A stretch of 9,448 nucleotides of DNA, taken from positions 1-9,448 of the forward strand of contig JBDKJS010000143.1 in assembly GCA_039806065.1 (NCBI GenBank), read 5' to 3'. The stretch is from JBDKJS01 sp039806065 (GTDB lineage: Bacteria; Bacteroidota; Bacteroidia; AKYH767-A; 2013-40CM-41-45). The notes below the pieces were generated by a model, which made no database searches, had not been told where the DNA came from, and saw nothing but the letters and a program-made list of their open reading frames with translations. The first letter of the stretch is position 1. Every line of letters begins with the position of its first letter. Below, piece by piece: positions 1-7,810 of the stretch. Both the position numbers and the translations under genes were made by a program.

Positions 1-245
1 CAAAACCGGTGCTGATTTTCTCACCCCACCACGACCAATGATAGAAAGCACCCCTTAACTCCAAGCACTATTCGGCAGCATGGCAGTGATAAAATCACTC
101 CTATTACTCTGTTTGATTGCATTTGATAATTTTTTCTGATGCTTTTTTAACAATCTGCCCGACCGGCATTTTAAAATGAGGGCTATGCAAAACAAAGTAA
201 AAGTATTTAAATTAGTTTTACAGCAACTCCACTGCGGTAAGGCCA
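1..245. other. Leader/intergenic region, no convincing gene
   Basis: I see no convincing gene here. The first 60 bases are about 48% GC by hand count, richer than the AT-rich remainder. Two + frames are open from the window edge and stop at 39-41 (TGA) and 56-58 (TAA), so the tail of an upstream gene could be present, but the piece is too short to identify. On the minus strand a 65-codon frame (252 to 55) begins with ATG. Its product is a Lys/Arg/Ser-rich string with no recognisable domain, so I treat it as chance. No terminator-like GC-rich hairpin followed by a T run is visible. Confidence 0.5.
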
Positions 246-260
246 TTTGCATTTTAAAAT
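166..260. repeat. Duplicated 12-base motif GCATTTTAAAAT, candidate operator pair
   Basis: The exact 12-mer GCATTTTAAAAT occurs at 166-177 and again at 249-260. Its core ATTTTAAAAT is a perfect palindrome, and the first copy extends to CATTTTAAAATG (167-178). The second copy lies in the spacer between the two promoter elements, where a bound protein would block RNA polymerase. The copies are 83 bases apart, close to eight helical turns, so they would face the same side of the DNA. A paired repressor site is inference; AT-rich palindromes also arise by chance in this composition. Confidence 0.35.
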
Positions 261-276
261 TATTTCAATACATTTG
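246..276 (+). promoter_or_regulatory. Bacteroidota-type promoter for the giant surface protein gene
   Basis: TTTG at 246-249 (-33 element) is followed after exactly 19 bases by TACATTTG at 269-276, a full match to the TAnnTTTG -7 element used by the Bacteroidota housekeeping sigma factor. Transcription would start a few bases after 276, giving a leader of only about 15-20 bases before the ATG at 299. That leader is nearly all A and T (A-rich just before CC-ATG) and has no Shine-Dalgarno sequence, as is usual in this phylum. This promoter probably drives the first two genes, since none is evident before the second. Confidence 0.75.
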
Positions 277-298
277 AAACATATTAAATAAAAAAACC

Positions 299-3200
299 AT
301 GAATCTTACACCTCTCTTCCGATTAATATTCTTATTTTTTATCATCAACTTTGTAACTCTTAGTGGGCGATGCCAAGGTGGTTTTATTAGCATTGAAACC
401 AATGCACCCGGCAACAGTAATTTAAATCCAAGTGTATGTACTGCTTTTGATTTATTATTTGAGCAATTTACTAATCCAAAAATATATTCTGTTGAATTTT
501 CATTACCAAATATTGCAAACACTACTAATTTTAGTTCAAATCCCGATAACACCCTTTTCACATCCACTAACGGAGTTGAAAATTGTAATTTTACCATTAA
601 CCTTACAGGGCTCAACTGCCAACAACTTGATGATATCGTATCTAACAACTTGCTATCAGTTCAAGCATTTGATGTTAATGGTGGATTAATTAGCTCCTAC
701 TTTATTAATCAAATAAGCTTGCCACAGTTTACTTTTAATCAATTAGCTTTTAACCCAGTTCAATCGCTCGGAGCTGATTTTACCAGAAGCTTCATTCTAA
801 CCGCTACCCAAGCAGGCCATTTTTATGGAAACCTATCCACTCCTGGTACAGACGTCAAGGTTGCCGCCACCATAGAACAGGAAGTACTGGTAAAATCTGT
901 TGACTATAAAATTTATAATCCTTCCGGCACTTTAATTGTTGCCAATAATGCTGCTTATAATTGTAGCAATTGTAGCTGCTCCGACTTAGAAAGTTTTTTA
1001 CCATGTTCGCCCTTATGCACCACTGCTTATAATTTAGATATTAGTTTGCCCGTTCAATTTACTGGTGGCTGGAGCATAGAGGTGATAGAGCATTGCTATG
1101 CCAAGCGTGCTGTGGTGCCTAGTCAAAATTTCCAAAGCAACTATGCCATTAATTCATTACCTTGCTTTAACAATGCCACTTGCGGTTTATTCAATTTAAA
1201 TGAAACCTTAAATAGTGATATAGTACATGAAACCTTTAATGTTCAATTTAATTCTAATGCTAGCAGAATCGACCTAGATCCTCCAGTTAATCCTGCTGCT
1301 CCTTTTGAATATGTATTAGACTTTGACAATGATATAAGGCTTTATACAGTAGAGCTTGAAATTAACAATGATTTTTTTCTAGTAAATGCTGCAGCTATTC
1401 AAGTTGGTATGATGCAAAATAATAATTTTACGCCATTTAGTTCTCCTTCTACTGGATGTAGTTTAGTAACATCTACCAACGTCAATTCTAATCAGTACAT
1501 TCGGTTTAATTTTTTAAATTCGGCCGGCTGTACTACCCCGCAAAACTTGCCCAATAATATATGGCCATGCATTGCTTCAGCATCTCAATATCCATTCGAC
1601 TTTCAGGCAAACCAAAATTTAGTTATCAGATTTCCCGCAGGGTCTATCCAATTAAACACACAAAGTAATTCTCCAATTGGTGATTGTGATTATGAACACT
1701 TAGAGTTCGTTACTAATGTTGCATTGGATGCACGTGCTCCCGGGCGCATTAATTTAAACTGGAGTGCCGATCATAGTTCGTTAAATACTGATCCCGGTAT
1801 CACTCCTAATCTTAATCACTATTACAACTCTAATAATCATCCTAGTCCATTAACGCCAATTACAGGTGGTGGCGGTAGAATCACCGGACAAACAGATAAC
1901 AGTACTCCTTATAGTAGTTTTGCCACTGCTACGGCTAGCAACACTGATATTTCACAAACTGGATCTGTTTCAGTGCCATCCACAGTTACTATTACAAGCA
2001 CTTTTAATCGAACTTCGGGTGCAAGCCCATGGCAGCTATGTGGACCAGTTTTAGGAGGCGGATCGCTATCCACCGGACAAAATAATTTAATTGTAAATAC
2101 TGCGGATCAAGGTCAAATATATGTTCTTGAAGTAACCTTGCCTTTTGGTTATGCTCTTTCAAACTGTATTCTTAGCTATCAGACTTATACTTTTGCCACA
2201 CAATCTACCAACACCCCTCAAAGTCAAACCATAACACCCACCTTCATAACCATACAGGGAGCCTATCCCTGCACTACTTATACTTTTCAAATTTTTGACA
2301 ATAACTTAGGCAGCAACAACCCTTATCAAAGTTTGATTAATGCAACCATCACTTATGATGTGGATATGATCAACTGCCCTTTTACCTCTTTTAGTTGCGG
2401 CAATGCCCCTGGCAACATCACTCCACCACCCTCTAACGCACCCAATACATTTGGTAGTAGCATTATCTCAGAAAGGTATCTTGCTTATTTAGGCAATACC
2501 AACACCATTCCAATGGTACTCAATTGTAATAGTGTTGAGCTGTTTGCCCATTGCGATGGGCAGTGCACTAGCGCCATCCATACTGCTTCAGTTGATTTAG
2601 CCAGAAGTACCTTTGGATGGAGCAACCAAACTGATTTTATTTCGGGTGCTGCACAATTGGCTGCCCCCCCTGCCTCGTTAACCAACTTTGAGCAAGACAT
2701 CACTTTGCACAATGTTTATCTTGCTGATCAATTTACCATTTCAGCTACCGGTAGCTACCAAGGAGGTGCCACCTCTAGCGGCCTGCAATTTATAATGGAA
2801 TATGATACACCTAATCTCAATCCAATATTGCAGCCCGTATCGGCTCAATTTACTTTAACAAATATTAGTACTTGTGTTGGGTGCACTGCAATTATAAATG
2901 TGAATGCACCTACATGCAATGGCTGTACTACCGGCATCACTACACCAATTACTGATGCCAGCATTAATTTTGGTTTTGATTTAAGCAGTGTTATTATTAA
3001 TAACATAGCAACCGATTTGCGAAGTGCCAGCTTTGATATTACAGGTAGTTTTATTTATCAATTCGATGCTTCCGAAGCAGCAAACGATTTACCTCCCGGC
3101 CATTATCTTCTTGATAATATAAGAATGCAATATTGGCTCACTGAGGATGTAAATACCAAGGGTAATGACTTTCAATTAAGCTGTGATGGTTTGGGTGATA

Positions 3201-6200
3201 GGCTTAATCTTTTGGTGGTGGGACTAACACATCATATTTCATTAGATGATCACAATACGGTGGACCTTGACTATGTAAGCAATACTGAAAACAACAGTAC
3301 AGCCAATGGATGTGAGGTTAGAAGTAATTTAAAATATACAGCCACTGGCGGCTGGCCGGCTGGTATAAATGCATTTCCAAGTGAATTTAGACCTATTGCT
3401 GTAATTGATGAGCCTTTACAAGGATTGGTTGAACATGCATTTTTAACCAATGCTCATCTAAGCAAATATGATGATGCTTTGGCTGCCCTGAACCCACCGC
3501 AACCTTCACTTACGCACAATCTTACCATTTGGAATCAAGCGAACATCAATCAGTCTAATGCTTGTGTAAATAACTTGAATGGCTTATACTACCCAGCGCA
3601 AAGCCAAACTTCCTGGAGCCTTAATTATGCCACTAATCACTTTCAGTTCAACCAAGCCACTGCGCAAATTGGCCCTCTGGTAACTGATTGGGGTACCATA
3701 AGGGTATTAGAAAACCACCAACGCCTTAATCTTGCTTTTGATTTTGCTCATTGTGGTAATCCCGAGTTAACACCGCTTAACTTAGCAGGCAATAGATTTA
3801 ACTGTATAGAAAAGTATAATGGTTTAAACTGGGTTTTCAGCAGCCCTATTAGTTATTCACCCTTACCGGCTATACCCAATACTATTGTAACTGCGCCATT
3901 GGTGATGAGTGCGCTCAATGCTGCGGTGGGCACACCACCTGTATTTAACAGCAGTCAAAACACTTTCGACCTTGTTTTTGAATTAGAAAACCAAGACCTT
4001 TTAAATACCCTTTATTTTTACAACACAGATCCTGAAATTAACATTGTTCAAATAAGTGCTTTAGACAATGGCAACCTTATACCCTTTTGCTCCTTGCAAC
4101 CCTTCAATCCGCTACATCAATTTTTCTATGCCTGCGATCCTATTCCTTATGATGCAGTCAATAAAATTACGATCTTGGCTACAGTCACCCTCACGCACCC
4201 TTGCCCATGGGATGAAATTGCCCAACAGTATACCCCGCTAATAAGTAAAATGTACTACGGCAGCTACTGTGTGGGGTGCAGTTTAATCAATAGCACTAAT
4301 CCGGTGGATTTAGTAAATGCCTTAACCAGTTGTAGCAGACCTCTTGAATACGACTTTTCTCTCAACCTGCAACGCCAGAACGCTTCACTCAGTTTAACTT
4401 CGCCCACCAGTAGTGTTAATTGCGGTAGCACTACCGTAGCATTTAATTTAGATGTTCAGTTTTACCCTATGCCGCAAACATTTGCCAATTACACTTTGCA
4501 GCTTACTGCCAATAATGGTCAATCATTTATGCCTACTGATCATATAACTGTGCAGGTTTTAGGTGCTAACCAAGTACCTATTCTTAACAATATACTGCCC
4601 AATAACAATAGCATTATCCCAGGCCCAAATTTGTATTTTGACTTGCCTCTTGGAGCATTACCCTTTCCGCGCCCATGGGCTCCTTTAAGAATAAGGGTAT
4701 TGTACAATGGCTACCAAAACCCTTTTGTAAACAATTTATTAGTTAAACTATTGTACACAGATGGTTGTGCCACACCCTATGAATGGAATGATGGACCGGT
4801 AATTTTTTTACAACCAGCCAATAATTTAAACCTTACCGGCAATGCCGCCATCACCCACCCCACTTGCCTGTCTAGTAATGGGGCGATTGATGTAAGTAAT
4901 TTAGCTATTATTGGAGCTTCTAATTATACTTATACCATTAGTGATCTAGCGGGCAATACCATCAGCAACACTGCCAGTGCTGCCGGATTGCCTGCCGGAA
5001 ATTATACTGCCACCATTCATACCGCCAATCCAAATTGTAATTATCAATTTTATTACAGCCTGATTTCAGAAAACTGCTGCCTTCCCCCTGGCTTTGACCC
5101 TGACCTGGCGCTTATTATTCAAAACCAAAGCGTGAGCGATATGGGTATTGGCACCAATGCCACCGGCTACCCATGGGTGATTATTACCGAAAAGCTGGTG
5201 GTAGATCAAAATTTTGACTTTAATAACTGCCCAGCCATCCTCATGCAGGCTGGTGCTTCCATTGAAGTGCTGCAAGGCAACCAGCTTACCATCAACAATA
5301 GCCACCTTACCGGATGCGATCAAATGTGGAAAGGAATCATAGTGCACCCACAGGCCAATATTATTGTAAAGGAAAGTTCCATTGCCGATGCCAATGTGGC
5401 CATAGACCTGCAAGCCGCCCGTGGCTACACCATTAGCAACACTACTTTTACCAATAACTACATAGGGCTGCAATGTGGGCCGCACCCAGCTGCCCCTAGC
5501 AGTGCAGTGGGTATGATGGGCCGCATTACCGGTGCCTTATTTACCGGCAGCGGCACCATGCTGCCACACTACAGCGGCCAAGGACCCTACTTGGGCAGCT
5601 TCCCTTTTGCTGGTATTGTGGCAGCTCACCAATTAAATTGTAATATTGGTTCCATTGCTGGTAGTGCAAATGAATTTAAACAATTAAATTATGGCATTTA
5701 TGCACAATATACTAATCTTTCAATAAAAAATTCAAAATTTATAGCTATACTAAACACAGATAATTACACCAACAATGGTACCAGTGGAAGTGGAATTTAT
5801 ACCTTCTCTGATAAAACTCACCACCTTAAACAACAAGGTAATAATATGCCTTCGAGGTATGATTTCGAGAAATGTAACAATGGAATTTTTGCAGATGGGG
5901 TGAATGTAAAAGTGTTTAACAATAACCTTTTCAACTGCGACAATGGTATTTGGATCAGAAATGTAAAGGGAGATAAATCAAACATTGATATTCATGCCAA
6001 TATTCTGGATTGTAATTGGAATGGCATATATTTACATCTCAACATGGCAGAAAGAACTTCAATTTCTTACAATCTGATCACTATGGGACTTAGACAAACT
6101 ATAAACGGAACTCAAGCACAAACCAGAGGAATTTGGAATGATCAAGTAACTAATAGCAACTTACAAGCTTCAATAAGTCGTAATAATATTTGGTTAAAAG

Positions 6201-7810
6201 ATAGGGGATTTATTGGTATTGACCTTAGAGGCGCTCCTGACTTTTTAATAGAGCACAACAATGTGATGCTTGACAATGTGAACACTAATAAAAATGGGAT
6301 AGCACTAGAAGGAAGTAATTTCACAAAAGTGCGTTGCAATAGCATAGCAGGAATCACCGGAAATTTATCCAATTCTAGCCAGTCTGGTATTTATACTTTA
6401 AACTCAAGCAGTAATTCCTACTTTTGTAATACAGTTAATAACACCTTTGACGGTATAAAATTTAGCGGGAATTGTATTCAAAATACCAACCTTAGCAGCA
6501 ATGACATCTGGAACCATTACAATGGTTTGTTAGTGACAGCAGGTGGAAGCATTAATGGACAATCGTTGAAAGGCAATTTATGGCATCAGCAAAATTATAG
6601 TGGATTTGGTGCGGTGAATTTGAATACAAACAGTGCAATTTCTAATTCAATAGATTTTAATATTAATTTTATGACAACAACAACTTTAATGAATCGACCA
6701 ATAGTGGGGGAAATAAATCCATCAGCATGGTTTACGCCTGTAAACGGCACAGAAGAAACCTGTGCATTTGAACAACAGGCACATGGCATTTGTTCTTATG
6801 CAGAATTGCCGCCATTGGGTGACGATGATGAATTGAATGAGGCAATATTGGCAGCACAAAATCAAACAGGTGCTGTTGAATTTGATAATGCCAGCAGGTG
6901 GCAAGGCCAATATAACCTCTATGATAAATTGAGTAATGAACCTTGGTGGTTGGACAGTAGTATTGTGTTGGATAGTTTTTACACTGCTATGCAGTATAGT
7001 ACGATAGCGCAGATTTATGAAATGAAGGAAGGAAAGGATGGACTGAATAATTTACAGAGCAGTGTGGCTCAACAAATATTAGTGAGGCAAAACAGCATTA
7101 AACTTTTGTACAATGAAACTTTGAGGTTAGACAGTATTATAGACAGCACCACTGACAGCCTTAAGTTAGACAGCTTGAATCTATTAAAAAACAGTGTTGT
7201 TGCATCCATGAAACCATTGGTAGATCAAAATGAAATGGCTTATCAGGTTTTACTTTCAGAAAAAATTATGAGAGCCGATAGTTTAGAAGCCTACAATGCA
7301 AGCATCATTGATACCAATGCCATTGAAGGGTTTAATAAAGACATCAATGCGATTGAACTTGAAACAATAGGAAAAGAAAACCCGGAAGCATTGCTTGACC
7401 ATGAGCAAGAATTGTTTGCGATAGCCAATCAATGCCCTTTGGCCGGAGGCGAAGCAGTGTCAAGAGCCAGGACATTTTATGCCTACATAGATCCAATGTA
7501 TTATTTTAATGATGAACTATTGTGTTTGCAAGCGGGTTTGTTGCTAAGAAAAAAGAACGGAGAAATTCATACAACTGCTGTTTTTCCAAATCCTGCTTCA
7601 TCAAGTGTTCAGATAGTTTCGTATTCTCCTTTTAAAGAGATTGAAGTATTGAACTCAATAGGAATAAAAGTTTTCAATTATAAATTTAGTGAAGAAACAA
7701 CCCTTTCTAAATTTAATATTGAAACGATTCCATCAGGAATTTATCAAATTGCGATTAAAGATCTATCAGGAAGAATAATTGATATAAATTCTTTAGCAAT
7801 TATAAAATGA
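299..7810 (+). CDS. Giant multidomain T9SS-secreted surface protein (adhesin-like, beta-helix)
   Basis: This gene encodes 2503 residues. Residues 1 to about 26 form a Sec signal peptide (Arg8, then a Leu/Ile/Phe core, ending near SGRCQ). The first ATG is chosen because it gives a complete signal peptide 23 bases after the promoter. About 30-1510 is Cys/Asn/Thr-rich and beta-sandwich-like, with a recurring motif at 61-70, 347-355 and 606-615 and CxxC pairs at 222/225, 859/862, 873/876 and 1324/1327. About 1518-1590 resembles an SprB repeat (ITHPTC, then LPAGNYTATI). About 1640-2100 is a right-handed parallel beta-helix with repeated N-G-I and N-N-x-[IF] coils. About 2174-2400 is helical and Asp-Ser-rich, ending in CPLAGGEAVSRAR. 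About 2424-2503 is a T9SS type A sorting domain (VFPNPASSSVQI; basic C-terminus). The likely site is the cell surface or exterior, as an adhesin or matrix protein. No catalytic residues are recognisable, so a lyase activity for the beta-helix is unsupported. GC content jumps within the gene near 5630. Confidence 0.85.
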   Translation: MNLTPLFRLIFLFFIINFVTLSGRCQGGFISIETNAPGNSNLNPSVCTAFDLLFEQFTNPKIYSVEFSLPNIANTTNFSSNPDNTLFTSTNGVENCNFTINLTGLNCQQLDDIVSNNLLSVQAFDVNGGLISSYFINQISLPQFTFNQLAFNPVQSLGADFTRSFILTATQAGHFYGNLSTPGTDVKVAATIEQEVLVKSVDYKIYNPSGTLIVANNAAYNCSNCSCSDLESFLPCSPLCTTAYNLDISLPVQFTGGWSIEVIEHCYAKRAVVPSQNFQSNYAINSLPCFNNATCGLFNLNETLNSDIVHETFNVQFNSNASRIDLDPPVNPAAPFEYVLDFDNDIRLYTVELEINNDFFLVNAAAIQVGMMQNNNFTPFSSPSTGCSLVTSTNVNSNQYIRFNFLNSAGCTTPQNLPNNIWPCIASASQYPFDFQANQNLVIRFPAGSIQLNTQSNSPIGDCDYEHLEFVTNVALDARAPGRINLNWSADHSSLNTDPGITPNLNHYYNSNNHPSPLTPITGGGGRITGQTDNSTPYSSFATATASNTDISQTGSVSVPSTVTITSTFNRTSGASPWQLCGPVLGGGSLSTGQNNLIVNTADQGQIYVLEVTLPFGYALSNCILSYQTYTFATQSTNTPQSQTITPTFITIQGAYPCTTYTFQIFDNNLGSNNPYQSLINATITYDVDMINCPFTSFSCGNAPGNITPPPSNAPNTFGSSIISERYLAYLGNTNTIPMVLNCNSVELFAHCDGQCTSAIHTASVDLARSTFGWSNQTDFISGAAQLAAPPASLTNFEQDITLHNVYLADQFTISATGSYQGGATSSGLQFIMEYDTPNLNPILQPVSAQFTLTNISTCVGCTAIINVNAPTCNGCTTGITTPITDASINFGFDLSSVIINNIATDLRSASFDITGSFIYQFDASEAANDLPPGHYLLDNIRMQYWLTEDVNTKGNDFQLSCDGLGDRLNLLVVGLTHHISLDDHNTVDLDYVSNTENNSTANGCEVRSNLKYTATGGWPAGINAFPSEFRPIAVIDEPLQGLVEHAFLTNAHLSKYDDALAALNPPQPSLTHNLTIWNQANINQSNACVNNLNGLYYPAQSQTSWSLNYATNHFQFNQATAQIGPLVTDWGTIRVLENHQRLNLAFDFAHCGNPELTPLNLAGNRFNCIEKYNGLNWVFSSPISYSPLPAIPNTIVTAPLVMSALNAAVGTPPVFNSSQNTFDLVFELENQDLLNTLYFYNTDPEINIVQISALDNGNLIPFCSLQPFNPLHQFFYACDPIPYDAVNKITILATVTLTHPCPWDEIAQQYTPLISKMYYGSYCVGCSLINSTNPVDLVNALTSCSRPLEYDFSLNLQRQNASLSLTSPTSSVNCGSTTVAFNLDVQFYPMPQTFANYTLQLTANNGQSFMPTDHITVQVLGANQVPILNNILPNNNSIIPGPNLYFDLPLGALPFPRPWAPLRIRVLYNGYQNPFVNNLLVKLLYTDGCATPYEWNDGPVIFLQPANNLNLTGNAAITHPTCLSSNGAIDVSNLAIIGASNYTYTISDLAGNTISNTASAAGLPAGNYTATIHTANPNCNYQFYYSLISENCCLPPGFDPDLALIIQNQSVSDMGIGTNATGYPWVIITEKLVVDQNFDFNNCPAILMQAGASIEVLQGNQLTINNSHLTGCDQMWKGIIVHPQANIIVKESSIADANVAIDLQAARGYTISNTTFTNNYIGLQCGPHPAAPSSAVGMMGRITGALFTGSGTMLPHYSGQGPYLGSFPFAGIVAAHQLNCNIGSIAGSANEFKQLNYGIYAQYTNLSIKNSKFIAILNTDNYTNNGTSGSGIYTFSDKTHHLKQQGNNMPSRYDFEKCNNGIFADGVNVKVFNNNLFNCDNGIWIRNVKGDKSNIDIHANILDCNWNGIYLHLNMAERTSISYNLITMGLRQTINGTQAQTRGIWNDQVTNSNLQASISRNNIWLKDRGFIGIDLRGAPDFLIEHNNVMLDNVNTNKNGIALEGSNFTKVRCNSIAGITGNLSNSSQSGIYTLNSSSNSYFCNTVNNTFDGIKFSGNCIQNTNLSSNDIWNHYNGLLVTAGGSINGQSLKGNLWHQQNYSGFGAVNLNTNSAISNSIDFNINFMTTTTLMNRPIVGEINPSAWFTPVNGTEETCAFEQQAHGICSYAELPPLGDDDELNEAILAAQNQTGAVEFDNASRWQGQYNLYDKLSNEPWWLDSSIVLDSFYTAMQYSTIAQIYEMKEGKDGLNNLQSSVAQQILVRQNSIKLLYNETLRLDSIIDSTTDSLKLDSLNLLKNSVVASMKPLVDQNEMAYQVLLSEKIMRADSLEAYNASIIDTNAIEGFNKDINAIELETIGKENPEALLDHEQELFAIANQCPLAGGEAVSRARTFYAYIDPMYYFNDELLCLQAGLLLRKKNGEIHTTAVFPNPASSSVQIVSYSPFKEIEVLNSIGIKVFNYKFSEETTLSKFNIETIPSGIYQIAIKDLSGRIIDINSLAIIK
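2664..2670 (+). repeat. C7 homopolymer tract inside the giant gene
   Basis: Seven consecutive C residues lie in the codons for Ala-Pro-Pro-Ala near residue 790, in a gene that otherwise avoids long G or C runs. Gaining one C leads to TGA ten codons after the preceding Ala codon (the frame reads ...CAA CTT TGA). Losing one C leads to TAA six codons after it (...CCT CGT TAA). Either slip would remove about 1700 residues, including the beta-helix and sorting domain. In the sequence as given the frame is intact. Confidence 0.6.
4844..5068 (+). other. SprB-like repeat unit within the giant protein
   Basis: This stretch (about residues 1516-1590) reads like a degenerate single SprB-type repeat, a module common in Bacteroidota surface adhesins, including the gliding adhesin SprB. 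The visible features are an opening I-T-H-P-T-C, a short Asn-Gly-Ala-Ile-Asp segment, the Y-T-Y-T-I strand, and the closing G-L-P-A-G-N-Y-T-A-T-I turn followed by an Asn-Cys. The usual Cys-x-G start and Trp-Ser-Asn-Gly core are not conserved, so it is a divergent member. It separates the N-terminal repeats from the beta-helix. Confidence 0.5.
5101..5635 (+). other. GC-rich segment with a sharp 3' edge inside the beta-helix coding region
   Basis: By hand count, 5161-5640 is 242/480 G+C (about 50%), peaking at 38/60 and 37/60 in 5461-5580. The next 180 bases (5641-5820) are 48/180 (about 27%). Other sampled parts of the gene are 25-35% (15/60 at 1201-1260; 21/60 at 3001-3060). The left side rises gradually from about 40% near 4861, but the right edge is abrupt. 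Codon choice changes too: GCC, ACC, GGC and CTG dominate to the left, AAT, ATT and AAA to the right. The reading frame is unbroken and the beta-helix pattern continues across the edge. Confidence 0.7.
7568..7807 (+). other. T9SS type A C-terminal sorting domain of the giant protein
   Basis: The last 80 or so residues (about 2424-2503) form the sorting signal recognised by the type IX translocon. The signatures are F-P-N-P followed by Ala-Ser-Ser-Ser-Val-Gln-Ile, a strand ending in Glu-Val-Leu-Asn-Ser-Ile-Gly, the I-P-S-G-I-Y turn with an I-K-D strand, and a short tail ending in Lys. In this family the domain is usually cut off on secretion and the cargo attached to surface lipopolysaccharide or released. 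Confidence 0.9.

Noticed and set aside
3..41. Short + frame reading PVLIFSPHHD, reminiscent of the SPHPDD start of PIG-L deacetylases
   Set aside because: It ends in a stop two codons later, lacks the P-D-D part, and in that family the motif is N-terminal; chance resemblance.
197..221. GTAAAA ... TTTTAC inverted repeat as an upstream terminator
   Set aside because: Only 6 weak A/T-rich pairs with a 13-base loop and no T run after it.
55..252. 65-codon minus-strand frame in the leader
   Set aside because: No recognisable domain, no signal peptide and no minus-strand TAnnTTTG element seen; the promoter of the giant gene covers its start.
299..385. Lipobox reading of the SGRC end of the first signal peptide
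   Set aside because: Arg just before the Cys does not fit a lipobox, which needs a small residue there; T9SS cargo normally uses signal peptidase I.
5066..5485. 139-codon minus-strand frame opposite the beta-helix
   Set aside because: It lies antisense to the GC-rich part of the giant gene, where stops are rare by composition; the + strand has signal peptide, fold pattern and sorting domain supporting it.
5210..6600. Pectate lyase or other polysaccharide lyase assignment from the beta-helix
   Set aside because: The helix pattern is clear but no lyase catalytic residues can be recognised, and many beta-helices in T9SS proteins are non-enzymatic.
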